From Neobacillus niacini (GTDB lineage Bacteria > Bacillota > Bacilli > Bacillales > Cytobacillaceae), in contig NZ_JAMBOX010000010.1 in the NCBI RefSeq assembly GCF_023715785.1, forward strand, positions 62,001 through 126,000: a DNA stretch of 64,000 bases, in the 5' to 3' direction. Of this stretch, positions 49,984-58,142 are shown one piece after another (positions within the stretch are counted from its first letter, which is position 1; every line of letters begins with the position of its first letter). Below the pieces are notes generated by a model. It was not told the DNA's origin, searched no databases, and saw only the letters and a program-made list of their open reading frames with translations. A program made the position numbers and the translations under genes.

Positions 49984-50025
49984 AGAGGCTGTATGGCACC
50001 AACACCCCCATCAGCCTCTTTTTCT
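49984..50025. terminator. Terminator after the CoA-transferase gene
   Basis: AAAGAGGCTG pairs with CAGCCTCTTT; flanked by A and T runs, so usable from both sides. The CoA-transferase gene ends 9 nt away on the minus strand. Confidence 0.8.
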
Positions 50026-50033
50026 ATTACTAT

Positions 50034-51548
50034 TTAAACCGTTTCCTCCACCCTATGAAGCATGGTCCCGGTCGTCGCAAAGCTGGTATGCCAGGAAAAG
50101 GCTTTTTCGAGCACATGCGGGGTCTGTCCCCCTCTTGTCAATGCTTCTTGATAGTATTCGCGCAGCTGTTGGCGGTACATCGGATGGGCACATCGTTCGA
50201 TAATCAATTCCACCCGCTGCCTTGGAGCCAGCCCACGCAGATCCGCATAGCCCTGTTCAGTCACGATCACATCCACATCATGCTCAGTATGGTCAACGTG
50301 CGAAACAAACGGTACGATGCTTGAAATGTTTCCACCCTTAGCAATGGATTTCGTCACAAAAATCGCCAGCCTGGCATTACGGGCAAAATCACCCGAGCCG
50401 CCAATTCCGTTCATCATCTTTGTCCCCAACACATGGGTCGAATTGACATTGCCGTATATGTCCAGCTCCAAAGCCGTGTTAATAGAGATTAACCCGAGGC
50501 GGCGGATAATTTCCGGATGGTTAGAAATCTCCTGCGGCCGCATAACCAAGCGTTCACGGTATTTTTCAAAATTCCCGTAAACCTCCTTCATTTTCTCCTC
50601 CGATAACGTAATCGAGCAGCAGGACGCAAACTTGACCTTCCCGGCATCCATTAAATCAAACACCGCATCCTGCAATACCTCTGAGTACACCTCAAGGTCG
50701 GCAAACTCCGAATCCAAAAGACCGTGCAGCACCGCATTAGCAACCGAGCCAATCCCCGATTGCAGCGGAGCAAGCTGTTCTGTCAAACGGCCGGCCTTCA
50801 CTTCTTCACGCAAAAACTGAATTAAGTGGTTGGCCATGACCACGGTTTCCTCATCCGGCGGAACAATCGTTGACGGTGAATCTTGCTGGTTCGTAAACAC
50901 AATTCCTCTCACCTTCTCAGGATCCACCGGAATCCCCATCGTGCCAATCCGGTCTTTGATCCCCATTAACGGGATCGGGCCGCGCTCTCCCTGCTTCCCT
51001 GGTTCATACAAATCGTGGAGCCCTTCCAGGTTGGCTTGGTGGGCCATATTAATTTCAATAATAATGGCCTTGGCGTTTAATGCAAACGATAATGAATTCC
51101 CTACAGATGTGGTTGGGATCACCATGCCATTCTCGGCAACTGAATACGCTTCCAAAATAGCGAAATCAACCGGTTCCATGACCCCGGCCCGAACCAATTC
51201 CGCTGTATGCGATAAGTGCTGGTCGACAAACAGCATCTCCCCCGAGTTGATTTTGCTGCGCATAGTCGGGTCAGCCTGAAACGGCAGCCTTTTCCCAAGA
51301 ATTCCTGCTTCGGCAAAAAGCTTATCTACGTCGGAGCCCAAAGAAGCCCCCGTATAAACATTTACCTTGAATGATTCCGTCTCGGCACGCTTTACCAGCG
51401 CAAACGGAACCGCTTTCACATCACCGGCACGTGTAAAACCGCTCAACCCCAGCGTCATGCCGTCCTCAATCCATGATGCGGCCTCTTCAGGTGTTACAAT
51501 ACGGTCCAACAGCCGCTTGTCTCTAATACGCCCCAAATTATTTTCCAT
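50034..51548 (-). CDS. Acetyl-CoA hydrolase / succinyl-CoA:acetate CoA-transferase family protein
   Basis: A 504-residue class I CoA-transferase of the acetyl-CoA hydrolase/Cat1 family. Members move CoA between acetate and succinate or hydrolyse acetyl-CoA. Visible motifs are GLSGFTRAGDVKAVP at the start and LQSGIGSVANAVL with the catalytic-Glu region YSEVLQDAVFDLM. Glycine loops MNGIGGSGDFARNA and VTEQGYADLRGLAPRQR follow. Length is normal. The start follows GGAGTGGGA. A LytTR regulator gene lies 140 nt upstream on the same strand and probably controls it. Transferase versus hydrolase cannot be settled here. Confidence 0.9.
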   Translation of the reverse strand: MENNLGRIRDKRLLDRIVTPEEAASWIEDGMTLGLSGFTRAGDVKAVPFALVKRAETESFKVNVYTGASLGSDVDKLFAEAGILGKRLPFQADPTMRSKINSGEMLFVDQHLSHTAELVRAGVMEPVDFAILEAYSVAENGMVIPTTSVGNSLSFALNAKAIIIEINMAHQANLEGLHDLYEPGKQGERGPIPLMGIKDRIGTMGIPVDPEKVRGIVFTNQQDSPSTIVPPDEETVVMANHLIQFLREEVKAGRLTEQLAPLQSGIGSVANAVLHGLLDSEFADLEVYSEVLQDAVFDLMDAGKVKFASCCSITLSEEKMKEVYGNFEKYRERLVMRPQEISNHPEIIRRLGLISINTALELDIYGNVNSTHVLGTKMMNGIGGSGDFARNARLAIFVTKSIAKGGNISSIVPFVSHVDHTEHDVDVIVTEQGYADLRGLAPRQRVELIIERCAHPMYRQQLREYYQEALTRGGQTPHVLEKAFSWHTSFATTGTMLHRVEETV

Positions 51549-51577
51549 AAATCATCCCACTCCCCAATGGAATTTTT

Positions 51578-51607
51578 ATACTAATTTTAACCGATAAAGG
51601 TTTTCAA
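51578..51607 (-). promoter_or_regulatory. Promoter of the CoA-transferase gene
   Basis: Minus strand TTGAAA (-35) and TAGTAT (-10) are separated by 18 nt, 30 nt before the coding start. The spacer contains ATCGGTTAAA, vaguely like a LytTR half-site; this is not strong enough to call. Confidence 0.5.
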
Positions 51608-51689
51608 CTTGTAAAATCGAGGATTAATTACGGAAAATTCAGATGAAACAGAAAATCCATAGTCTAAAGCAGCAAATTTCATCCAAATG

Positions 51690-52334
51690 CTAAAATCCCA
51701 ACAGTCTGCGAAAATAACTGGAATAGGATTGGCTCACCGGCACACGATCGCTATTTTTCATGGTTAAAATAAACGTTGAATGGGTATCGGGATGAATCTC
51801 CTTTATTTGATTCACATTGACAATAAACGAGCGGTGACAGCGGATAAAATCGTCTTTCGGCAGTTGAAACTCAAAATCCTGAAGCGAATATTTATGGGTG
51901 CCGCTGTGCCACTCGGTGTAAACATGGGTCTTTTTATCCTTGGCCTCAAAATAAATAACCTGTGAGAATGGCACTGGAACCCAGCCATCCTGTGTTTTAA
52001 TCGTCACGACCAATTTGCCACTCGTCAGCGCTGGGAAAATCGCGGTCACACAGCCCTCCAGCTTCCCTTCATGAAAAAACGGTACCGCCATCCCGTGATA
52101 GGGAATACCGAAAACATCGCGGTCAATAAACTCGGACACCTTCTGCTTCGACTGCACTGCCTTAAAAGCAATCGTCCCCTCCTTCAGCAAATCGCCCGGA
52201 CGAATCTTCAAATCAATCCGCTTGCTCGGCCGGTAATAGATGTACTCCCGTGTATTCGAAACGGCAATCGAAATCTCCTCAGAAAACAGCTCACTAATCA
52301 CGTCCAATAACGAAACAACCGTAATACTCTCCAT
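51690..52334 (-). CDS. LytTR-domain transcriptional regulator
   Basis: A 214-residue DNA-binding protein. The C-terminal LytTR domain spans about 112-212 (IYFEAKDKKTHVYTEWHSG ... DDFIRCHRSFIVNVNQIKEI), including the conserved R-x-H-R-S-x-I/F-V-N. The N-terminal 105 residues form a PAS- or GAF-like sensor rather than a receiver domain, so it is not a classical response regulator. No kinase gene adjoins it. Position upstream of the CoA-transferase gene suggests control of acetate/succinyl-CoA metabolism. The start ATG has GGGACGGGAAGTGG before it. Confidence 0.87.
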   Translation of the reverse strand: MESITVVSLLDVISELFSEEISIAVSNTREYIYYRPSKRIDLKIRPGDLLKEGTIAFKAVQSKQKVSEFIDRDVFGIPYHGMAVPFFHEGKLEGCVTAIFPALTSGKLVVTIKTQDGWVPVPFSQVIYFEAKDKKTHVYTEWHSGTHKYSLQDFEFQLPKDDFIRCHRSFIVNVNQIKEIHPDTHSTFILTMKNSDRVPVSQSYSSYFRRLLGF

Positions 52335-52353
52335 CCACTTCCCGTCCCCTTTA

Positions 52354-52959
52354 CTATTCTAGCCGGTAAATTAGGAATCGTTCATTCTGATTGTGCTCGT
52401 AAACAAACGGCACCCTCACTTCCTGCAACAATTCAAAGGCAGTGTCCTGTTCCAAAAAATAAACATACTCCTCTGACGGATAATACAAAATCAAATCGAC
52501 ATCCCGCGGAAACTCTTCTAGCGACATTAATATCCGATTGACCACCTTACGAAAGACCTGTACCGAAAACGGATTGAAAAAATAAAACCGGTTGTCCGAT
52601 GGGGCAATCGGGTACTCTTCCGCTAAACAGCAATGGAACACGATCCCTTCCCGACGATGCTTTGTTTTTCTCCAATAATTCGTCCGATTCACCACCGCCG
52701 CCTCAAACAGCGTTTCATCCATCTCGATTCCCACAACCGAAGCATGGAAAAAACAATCGATATAAAAGTTCAGCCTGCCTCTGCCGCAGCCGAAGTCCAC
52801 CACATGATCCCTGCTCTTTAACTCATAGTTTTTAAACAATTCCTCCAGCGCACTGTATGGAGTTGGCTCGTAGCGATGATAATGCAGTGACTTGTAAAAG
52901 CCTTGCTGCTCGCCTCTTGTTTTGATATTCAACAATTTATCATAGTAATATTCCTTCAT
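52354..52959 (-). CDS. SAM-dependent methyltransferase
   Basis: A 201-residue class I methyltransferase. Motif I is DHVVDFGCGRGRLNFYI (about residues 60-76), followed by the acidic residue GIEMDE that holds the SAM ribose. The segment NPFSVQVFRKVVNRI resembles the post-II region, with NPF in place of NPPY. I use ATG 52959 with GGGAG 6 nt upstream; an ATG 10 codons earlier has no site. It is 19 nt upstream of the LytTR gene and may be cotranscribed with it. Substrate unknown. Confidence 0.85.
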   Translation of the reverse strand: MKEYYYDKLLNIKTRGEQQGFYKSLHYHRYEPTPYSALEELFKNYELKSRDHVVDFGCGRGRLNFYIDCFFHASVVGIEMDETLFEAAVVNRTNYWRKTKHRREGIVFHCCLAEEYPIAPSDNRFYFFNPFSVQVFRKVVNRILMSLEEFPRDVDLILYYPSEEYVYFLEQDTAFELLQEVRVPFVYEHNQNERFLIYRLE

Positions 52960-53180
52960 AAACGGCTCCCAGTCAGGTAAAATAGACATTAATCAACTAA
53001 AAAACTGCCTGCCATCATCAGTTTATCAGATTTGAGACCGTACCTGCAGGAGAAACAAAAATTATGTCGAATTTCTTTTAAGAATGATTTATTCCTAAAG
53101 TTATTCATGCATGAAATCATTCCTTTAAAAACTATAATCAACCATTTATCCGGCAGGTTGCCAAGGAGTAGATTTCGACC

Positions 53181-53996
53181 GTGAAAATCAAAAAAATCCT
53201 CAATAACAACGCCGTTGTCGTTATGGATCAAAATGAAGAAAAGATCGCCATCGGCGCCGGCATCGCTTTTCAAAAAAAGAAGCATGACATCGTCAATCCG
53301 GCTAAAATTGAAAAGCTGTTTGTTCTTAAGGGAAACGAAAAATTCCATCAGCTGCTCTTGCAAATACCGGAGGAGCATTTTGCCCTTTCTGAAGAAATTA
53401 TCAGCTATGCCGAAAAGATGCTGGGAACAAAGTTAAATGACCATATTCATATCACTCTTACCGATCACTTGTCGTTTGCAATCGAACGGGTACATGATGG
53501 GATCCATATCAAAAATAAACTGTTTCAAGAAATTAAACTCCTTTACAAAAAGGAATTTGATATCGGCCTGTGGGCCATTAAGCATATAGAAGAAAAGACC
53601 AACATAAAAATGCCGGTTGATGAGGCCGCCTATATTGCCCTGCACCTCCATACCGCCAAGCTGCAGGGCGGCGATATGAAGCAAACACTCCGGCAAACAG
53701 CCATCCTTGGCAGCATGGTTCAGACAATCCGAGATTTCCTCAACATTCAATTGGATGAGGATGACCTGTCTTATCAGCGCCTGATTACACATCTTCGCTT
53801 CACGATTTCCCGAATCGTCACGGCAGAGGGACATTCCATGGATGATGAGATGCTGAGAATGATTAAAGTAAAATACACGCAGGCTTTCGCCTGTGCAAAA
53901 AAAGTTGCTGCAGAGCTAACGCAAAATTACGGCATCAACCTTCCTGAACATGAACTGGGCTACCTCACTCTTCATATCGAAAGGCTACGAAAATAA
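53181..53996 (+). CDS. BglG/LicT/GlcT-type transcription antiterminator
   Basis: A 271-residue RNA-binding antiterminator controlled by PTS phosphorylation. Residues 1-55 are the CAT RNA-binding domain (KKILNNNAVVVMDQNEEKIA). Two PRD domains follow (about 65-168 and 175-271), with regulatory histidines such as His96 and His155 in the first. It binds a RAT hairpin to prevent termination; a RAT overlapping a terminator is visible upstream of the EIIA-EIICB genes (56.2 kb). GTG 53181 is the start, with AAGGAG about 12 nt upstream. It converges on nagP. The LicT/SacT branch fits better than GlcT, judging by the RAT. Confidence 0.92.
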   Translation: MKIKKILNNNAVVVMDQNEEKIAIGAGIAFQKKKHDIVNPAKIEKLFVLKGNEKFHQLLLQIPEEHFALSEEIISYAEKMLGTKLNDHIHITLTDHLSFAIERVHDGIHIKNKLFQEIKLLYKKEFDIGLWAIKHIEEKTNIKMPVDEAAYIALHLHTAKLQGGDMKQTLRQTAILGSMVQTIRDFLNIQLDEDDLSYQRLITHLRFTISRIVTAEGHSMDDEMLRMIKVKYTQAFACAKKVAAELTQNYGINLPEHELGYLTLHIERLRK

Positions 53997-53997
53997 T

Positions 53998-54045
53998 AAA
54001 ACGCTTGGACCGAAATTTTGACAGTCCAAGCGTTTGTTTTTTTAT
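53998..54045. terminator. Bidirectional terminator between antiterminator and EIICB genes
   Basis: AAACGCTTGGAC and GTCCAAGCGTTT form a perfect 12-bp stem, followed by GTTTTTTT on the plus strand. Confidence 0.88.
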
Positions 54046-54050
54046 AGAAT

Positions 54051-55496
54051 TTACTTCTTATGAATTTTTGCCATTTCATCCGCAACGAACTGAACATTAG
54101 TCCCAACAATGACTTGAATGCTTTGAGGACCAACAACGTTGATTCCCGGTACGCCAGTCGATTTAATTTTCTTCTGGTCGACAGCTTTCATGTCTTTGAC
54201 TTCGATTCTAAGGCGAGTGACACAGTTATCAATCGAGGTCACGTTTGCTCCACCGCCCAGTCCATCATAAATGGTGGATGCCATGGAAGCAAATTTATTG
54301 TTACCGGTTGCAGCGCCAGCTGGTGCAGCCTCATCGTCATCTTCTTCACGTCCAGGAGTAGCTAAATTAAACTTAACGATGATGAAGCGGAACAAGAAGT
54401 AATATATAACCGCAAACACTAGACCTTGAACAATCAGCATATATGGCTGGTTCGCGATTGGATTTCTTAAGCTCAGGAAGAAATCAATAAAACCGGCACT
54501 AAATGCAAATCCTGCTGTCCAATGGAAAAGTGCAGCGATGGTTAAGGAAAGTCCTGTTAATATAGCATGAACAAAATAAAGCGCTGGAGCAAGGAACATA
54601 AAGGCAAATTCAATCGGTTCCGTAACTCCGGTGAAAAATGCAGCAAAGCCTGCTGCTAACATTAAGGAAGCAACCTCTTTTTTCCTCTTCGTTTTGGCTG
54701 TATGATACATTGCAAGTCCAGCTGCTGGGAGACCGAACATCATGATTGGGAAGAAGCCGGCCTGGTACATTCCCGTAACACCCTTCGGACCTTTACCTGC
54801 CAAGAAATTACCAATGTCATTAATACCGGCCACATCAAACCAGAATACAGAGTTCAACGCATGGTGTAGTCCAGTTGGAATTAACAAACGGTTAAAGAAA
54901 CCATATAATCCTGCACCAATAGCTCCTAATTTTGCAATTCCCTCACCAAAGGACACCAGTATAGAATAAATCGGCGGCCAAATAAATAGTAATGCTAAGG
55001 AAACCACTAACATCGAAACCGCTGTCATAATAGGGACTAAGCGCTTTCCGCTGAAGAATGCGAATGCATCTGGAAGTTTCACATGACTGAAACGATTGTA
55101 CATCATAGAAGCAACAATACCGGAGATAATCCCGACAAAGGCATTTCCTATTTTAGCAAACGCCGGGTCTACCTTAGCTGCATCAATACCTTGAAGCATG
55201 GCAACTGAATCTGTTTTCAGTAAAGTCGTAACGACAAGATAGGCAACAAGCCCGCTTAGCGCAGCAGAACCGTCTTTTTGCTTCGACATGCCCAAGCCAA
55301 CCCCAACAGCGAAAAGTATGGGGATATTATCAATAATGGAAGATCCTGCTTTAATTAAGAAGGCAGCAATTGCACTTCCGCCCCCCCAACCTTCCGGGTC
55401 GATCCAATAACCTATACCCATCAAAATAGCGGCTGCCGGCAGAACTGCCACAGGCAGCATCAGTGAACTACCTAGTTTTTGAAAATACTTTCTCAT
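54051..55496 (-). CDS. nagP: PTS N-acetylglucosamine/glucose-type EIICB (NagP-like)
   Basis: A sugar permease that phosphorylates its substrate during uptake. The 481-residue protein has a IIC domain of about ten helices (residues 1-380) with GITEP-like GVTEPIEFAFMF. A charged linker and a C-terminal IIB domain follow, with the phospho-Cys in SIDNCVTRLRI. The LLIPTGLHHALNS and FSAGFIDFFLSL segments are those of the GlcNAc-specific (NagE/NagP) branch, but glucose or maltose-type members are close. The start follows GGGGGGAAT. It lies downstream of the EIIA gene; the phosphoryl donor is probably that EIIA. Confidence 0.87.
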   Translation of the reverse strand: MRKYFQKLGSSLMLPVAVLPAAAILMGIGYWIDPEGWGGGSAIAAFLIKAGSSIIDNIPILFAVGVGLGMSKQKDGSAALSGLVAYLVVTTLLKTDSVAMLQGIDAAKVDPAFAKIGNAFVGIISGIVASMMYNRFSHVKLPDAFAFFSGKRLVPIMTAVSMLVVSLALLFIWPPIYSILVSFGEGIAKLGAIGAGLYGFFNRLLIPTGLHHALNSVFWFDVAGINDIGNFLAGKGPKGVTGMYQAGFFPIMMFGLPAAGLAMYHTAKTKRKKEVASLMLAAGFAAFFTGVTEPIEFAFMFLAPALYFVHAILTGLSLTIAALFHWTAGFAFSAGFIDFFLSLRNPIANQPYMLIVQGLVFAVIYYFLFRFIIVKFNLATPGREEDDDEAAPAGAATGNNKFASMASTIYDGLGGGANVTSIDNCVTRLRIEVKDMKAVDQKKIKSTGVPGINVVGPQSIQVIVGTNVQFVADEMAKIHKK

Positions 55497-55572
55497 TTTA
55501 TTCCCCCCTAAAAATAAATAATGATAAAAAATAATACCTAACTTAATGGGAGTTACAGTTGTTGCTTGAAAA

Positions 55573-55625
55573 ACATCACCTCCTTAAAGTTTGCCTAGCC
55601 CAGCAGTTTCATGCCGGGCATTTAG
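55573..55625 (-). promoter_or_regulatory. Intercistronic hairpin and orphan Shine-Dalgarno sequence
   Basis: Between the EIIA and EIICB genes, GCCCGGCA pairs with TGCTGGGC (one G-T) around TGAAAC. It is followed by AAGGAGGTGATG, which matches nearly the whole anti-SD end of 16S rRNA. No properly spaced start codon follows; the ATG overlaps the SD itself and opens only a 7-codon frame (MFFKQQL). It is not the ribosome binding site of nagP, which lies 70 nt further on. Confidence 0.5.
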
Positions 55626-55637
55626 TTCTAATGCCTC

Positions 55638-56120
55638 TTACTTAATAGTGAGAATCACGGTCTTTCCGGCAACTCCTTCGGTTTCTCCAGTGACTTCATA
55701 TTGCTTTTTGCTGTCATGGCTGTTGGTGATGACGATTGGCGTGACGGTACTTGAAGCATGCTGGCCGATATAGTCCCAATCAACCTCCATTAGCGGCTGG
55801 CCGGCAGTGACTTTATCTCCTTCACCTACAAGCGGGTTAAAGCCTTCCCCTTTTAACCCCACCGTTTCCAGCCCAACATGAATGAGTATCTCCGAGCCGT
55901 CCTCAGCCAAAATGCCAATCGCATGCTTCGTTGGTGCAACCTGAATAATTTTACCGTCAACCGGCGAATGAATGTCACCGCCGGATGGAATGACTGCTGC
56001 CCCTTCACCGAGCATTTTTTGATTGAAAACTGGATCGGGAACTTCTGAAAGCGGAATGATTTTACCGTTAACCGGTGTGTAGAGTTCCAATTCTTTTGCC
56101 TTTTTAAAAAAGTTAAACAT
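55638..56120 (-). CDS. PTS EIIA component, glucose type
   Basis: A 160-residue single-domain EIIA of the Crr/PtsA family. The phosphorylated His81 lies in ILIHVGLETVGL and the neighbouring His66 in KHAIGI. PVDGKIIQV and GDKVTAGQPLMEVDW are the usual flanking motifs. It receives phosphate from HPr and can serve the EIICB encoded downstream and possibly the sucrose EIIBC at 14-15 kb, which lacks its own IIA. It is first in the operon, behind a cre/promoter/RAT/terminator leader. Confidence 0.92.
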   Translation of the reverse strand: MFNFFKKAKELELYTPVNGKIIPLSEVPDPVFNQKMLGEGAAVIPSGGDIHSPVDGKIIQVAPTKHAIGILAEDGSEILIHVGLETVGLKGEGFNPLVGEGDKVTAGQPLMEVDWDYIGQHASSTVTPIVITNSHDSKKQYEVTGETEGVAGKTVILTIK

Positions 56121-56204
56121 GATGATTACTCCCTTACTATGTAATGAAAGGCTATAATATTACTATTTGCCTAATGATTGGATTTTAAAAATCCATTTTT
56201 ACAA

Positions 56205-56290
56205 TCAAAAAAGGCATGGGGGTATCATAAAAGGATAGAGAAATCCTTCTACTTTACCACCATGCCTGATCGTATCAGTAACATGTGATC
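56205..56290 (-). promoter_or_regulatory. RAT antiterminator overlapping a leader terminator
   Basis: Minus strand TGTTACTGATACGATCAGGC at about 56284-56265 matches the RAT core (TGTTACTG-n-CAGGC) bound by LicT/SacY-type proteins. Its 3' half overlaps the first arm of a long hairpin, AGGCATGG ... CCATGCCTTTTTT (56268-56207), which ends in T6. The two folds exclude each other, the classic PTS antitermination switch. Confidence 0.8.
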
Positions 56291-56307
56291 GATATTTGAT
56301 TAACTTT

Positions 56308-56344
56308 ATGGTACCATATGCAAACCCCTTTGTAAACGATAACA
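56308..56344 (-). promoter_or_regulatory. Promoter with overlapping cre in front of the EIIA-EIICB operon
   Basis: Minus strand TTTACA (-35) and TACCAT (-10) have a 17-nt spacer. TGTAAACGATAACA (plus strand, 56331-56344) fits the cre consensus fully and covers the -35, so CcpA would repress. Confidence 0.75.
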
Positions 56345-56358
56345 TTCGATCAACACTC

Positions 56359-56508
56359 CTAGATACCGGTCCATCTTAAACCCTTTGGGTAATGGTTTTT
56401 CAAAAGACGGTCGGAAAGCTTGCCCCAGCCAATAGAATATCCATCTACCTGTACTAAAGTCCAGCCCTTTGGCCCTTCCGCCTCTACTGTCTCCCCCTTT
56501 AGGCTCAT
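56359..56508 (-). pseudogene. C-terminal remnant of an RsmF-type rRNA methyltransferase
   Basis: A 49-codon minus-strand frame contains GPKGWTLVQVDGYSIGWGKL and then KNHYPKGLRW before TAG. This is the PUA-like C-terminal domain of RsmF/YebU-type rRNA m5C methyltransferases (G-W-x-L ... G-x-G-W-G-K ... K-N-x-Y-P-K-G-L-R-W). A TAA lies four codons upstream of its ATG, and no catalytic domain is nearby. Confidence 0.65.
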
Positions 56509-56595
56509 CACCTCTAGTTAAACCCAGATTTCCCAATAAAACATTGTAAAATAATTTTTGAAAAATAAAAAGGCTGACCTCGCAATTGGCCGCCT

Positions 56596-57558
56596 TCATA
56601 CAGTTTTTCGTTCAATTAATTGAACATCAATTTCTTGATAGGTAATTTCACTTTCATTAATAGCTTGCAGGAACAGTTTTCTCCCTACATCAACTAGGGG
56701 GATTTCCATCGTGGTAATATTCATCATTTTCGCAATTGGCTCATTGTCAAAGCCGACCAAGGCCAAGTCATCCGGAATTGAAATATTTTCCTGTCGGGCC
56801 CGGGTAAAAATTCCCGCCGCCACCTGGTCACTGGTCACAAGCAGGGCACTTGGCGGATCTGACATTTGGCTGATGCTCCTGATCACACGGTCGCCATCCT
56901 CTAAATACAGGCAGCGCTCGAAGACATAATCTGGGTTAAATGGCAGGTTATATTTTTTCAAAAAATCTCGATACGCCTGCTCACGAAATTTGCTATTCGT
57001 TCCGGTTCGGCGGCCGATGCAATATCCGATTTTCCGGTGGCCTTTCCGATATAAATAATCTAATGCCTTCATGAAGCTTTTATAATGGTCGATAAACGTG
57101 GCGGAAACGTTCTTTCCGTTTGGATCCTCACATAAAACAATCGGGCCATAGGGAATATACGCTTCAATGGTGGCCCAATCACAATTTCGCGAACAGATGA
57201 TAAGGCCATCAATTTGTTTTTGTTTGAGCATTTGCAACGCTGCCAGTTCCCTGTTCCGTTCATAGTTCGTCTGGATTAAGACCAGGTTGTATTGATTTTT
57301 AAACGACTCACTGGCAATTCCGGTGACAAGTGCCGCAAAATACGGATGGTCCGAAACAGGCAATACCACCCCAACAAGGAAGGTTTTCCCTTTGCTAAGA
57401 TGAACCGCATTAATATTTTGTTGGTAATTACTTTCCTCAATGGCCTTTAGGACTGCCTGCCTCTTCTCTTCTTTCACATATGGATGGTTGTTTAAAACCC
57501 GCGATACGGTCGTTACCGACACCCCGGCCATTTTGGCAAGATCCTTAATGTTTGTCAT
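56596..57558 (-). CDS. LacI family transcriptional regulator
   Basis: A 320-residue LacI/GalR regulator. The N-terminal helix-turn-helix is IKDLAKMAGVSVTTVSRVLN and the hinge YQQNINAVHLSKGKT. The effector domain follows with VGVVLPVSDHPYFAALV and LVGFDNEPIAKMM. ATG 57558 has AAAGGTG upstream. It lies 250 nt upstream of the EIIA-EIICB promoter on the same strand, separated by a methyltransferase remnant. That operon already has its own RAT control, so the target of this regulator is unclear. A PTS- or sugar-linked role is a guess. Confidence 0.87.
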   Translation of the reverse strand: MTNIKDLAKMAGVSVTTVSRVLNNHPYVKEEKRQAVLKAIEESNYQQNINAVHLSKGKTFLVGVVLPVSDHPYFAALVTGIASESFKNQYNLVLIQTNYERNRELAALQMLKQKQIDGLIICSRNCDWATIEAYIPYGPIVLCEDPNGKNVSATFIDHYKSFMKALDYLYRKGHRKIGYCIGRRTGTNSKFREQAYRDFLKKYNLPFNPDYVFERCLYLEDGDRVIRSISQMSDPPSALLVTSDQVAAGIFTRARQENISIPDDLALVGFDNEPIAKMMNITTMEIPLVDVGRKLFLQAINESEITYQEIDVQLIERKTV

Positions 57559-57626
57559 ATGAACACCTTTTCAGCCTATTATTAAAGAAATACTAAACCA
57601 TTTTTTAAAAATTTGCTAGAAAAGGA

Positions 57627-57986
57627 CTATGAAGCATGAAACACCGTCTCGTTTATTTCCTCCATGATCAGCTTTTCTTCACAGTTGGAACCGTCTGCCC
57701 ATGTCCATTTTCCGTAAAGAATCCATGGCTTCCCCTTTCCCGTCTCCAGTGTAAAAGTGCCAACCCCGCCGACAAATTGGGAATCATGATTGGTATGATT
57801 AAATGACACGTGAAGGATTCCTTGATTATTAACAAGACCGATTAACTCCCCATACGTTACCTTGCCGCCGTAATACTTGGCTTGAACAATCGAACCATTC
57901 TGTTTGTAAAAAAACATCGTTTCATTCGTAACATCCCGATGATTGTCAATACTCTTGCATTGAAACACCTTATTATGAAAGTTCAC
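57627..57986 (-). CDS. Small beta-rich conserved protein
   Basis: A 119-residue soluble protein with repeated beta-strand pattern (GSIVQAKYYGGKVTYGELIGLV ... GKWTWADGSNCEEKLIMEEI). Similar Bacillus proteins are often labelled N-acetylglutamate synthase in databases, but there is no GNAT motif and no support for that label here. The start is GTG 57986 with GGAGG about 10 nt upstream. An inverted repeat, ATTTACA-TAAAG-TGTAAAT, lies at 58009-58027, just upstream, and may be an operator. Function unknown. Confidence 0.75.
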   Translation of the reverse strand: MNFHNKVFQCKSIDNHRDVTNETMFFYKQNGSIVQAKYYGGKVTYGELIGLVNNQGILHVSFNHTNHDSQFVGGVGTFTLETGKGKPWILYGKWTWADGSNCEEKLIMEEINETVFHAS

Positions 57987-58008
57987 CCTCTTCGTCCTCC
58001 CCCCTTTG

Positions 58009-58027
58009 ATTTACATAAAGTGTAAAT
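58009..58027. promoter_or_regulatory. Inverted repeat upstream of the small beta-rich protein gene
   Basis: ATTTACA and TGTAAAT mirror each other perfectly across TAAAG. Position upstream of the GTG start suggests an operator; no regulator is assigned. Confidence 0.4.
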
Positions 58028-58142
58028 GATGAAATGCGTTTCATATCAACAAGAAAATAAAAAAAGACAGCACCTTATGCAGGTCCGCCTTAAGAATATC
58101 CTCGACATCATCGAGCCTTGACGTATATTTAAAATAATTTTT

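Noticed and set aside
51549..51690. LytTR direct repeats upstream of the CoA-transferase gene
   Set aside because: Only weak half-site-like strings at 17-bp spacing were found, not the usual spacing of about 21 bp.
53181..53996. Antiterminator as SacT/SacY for the sucrose operon
   Set aside because: The sucrose operon here has its own LacI-type regulator and operators, and I saw no RAT in its leader; a RAT exists in front of the EIIA-EIICB operon instead.
56306..56599. 97-codon minus-strand frame across the EIIA promoter region
   Set aside because: It overlaps cre, promoter and the RsmF-like frame, has no ribosome binding site, and its composition is not protein-like. The other frame carries the recognisable domain.
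57627..57986. N-acetylglutamate synthase
   Set aside because: No acetyl-CoA-binding GNAT motif or amino acid kinase fold; the label is probably a propagated database error.
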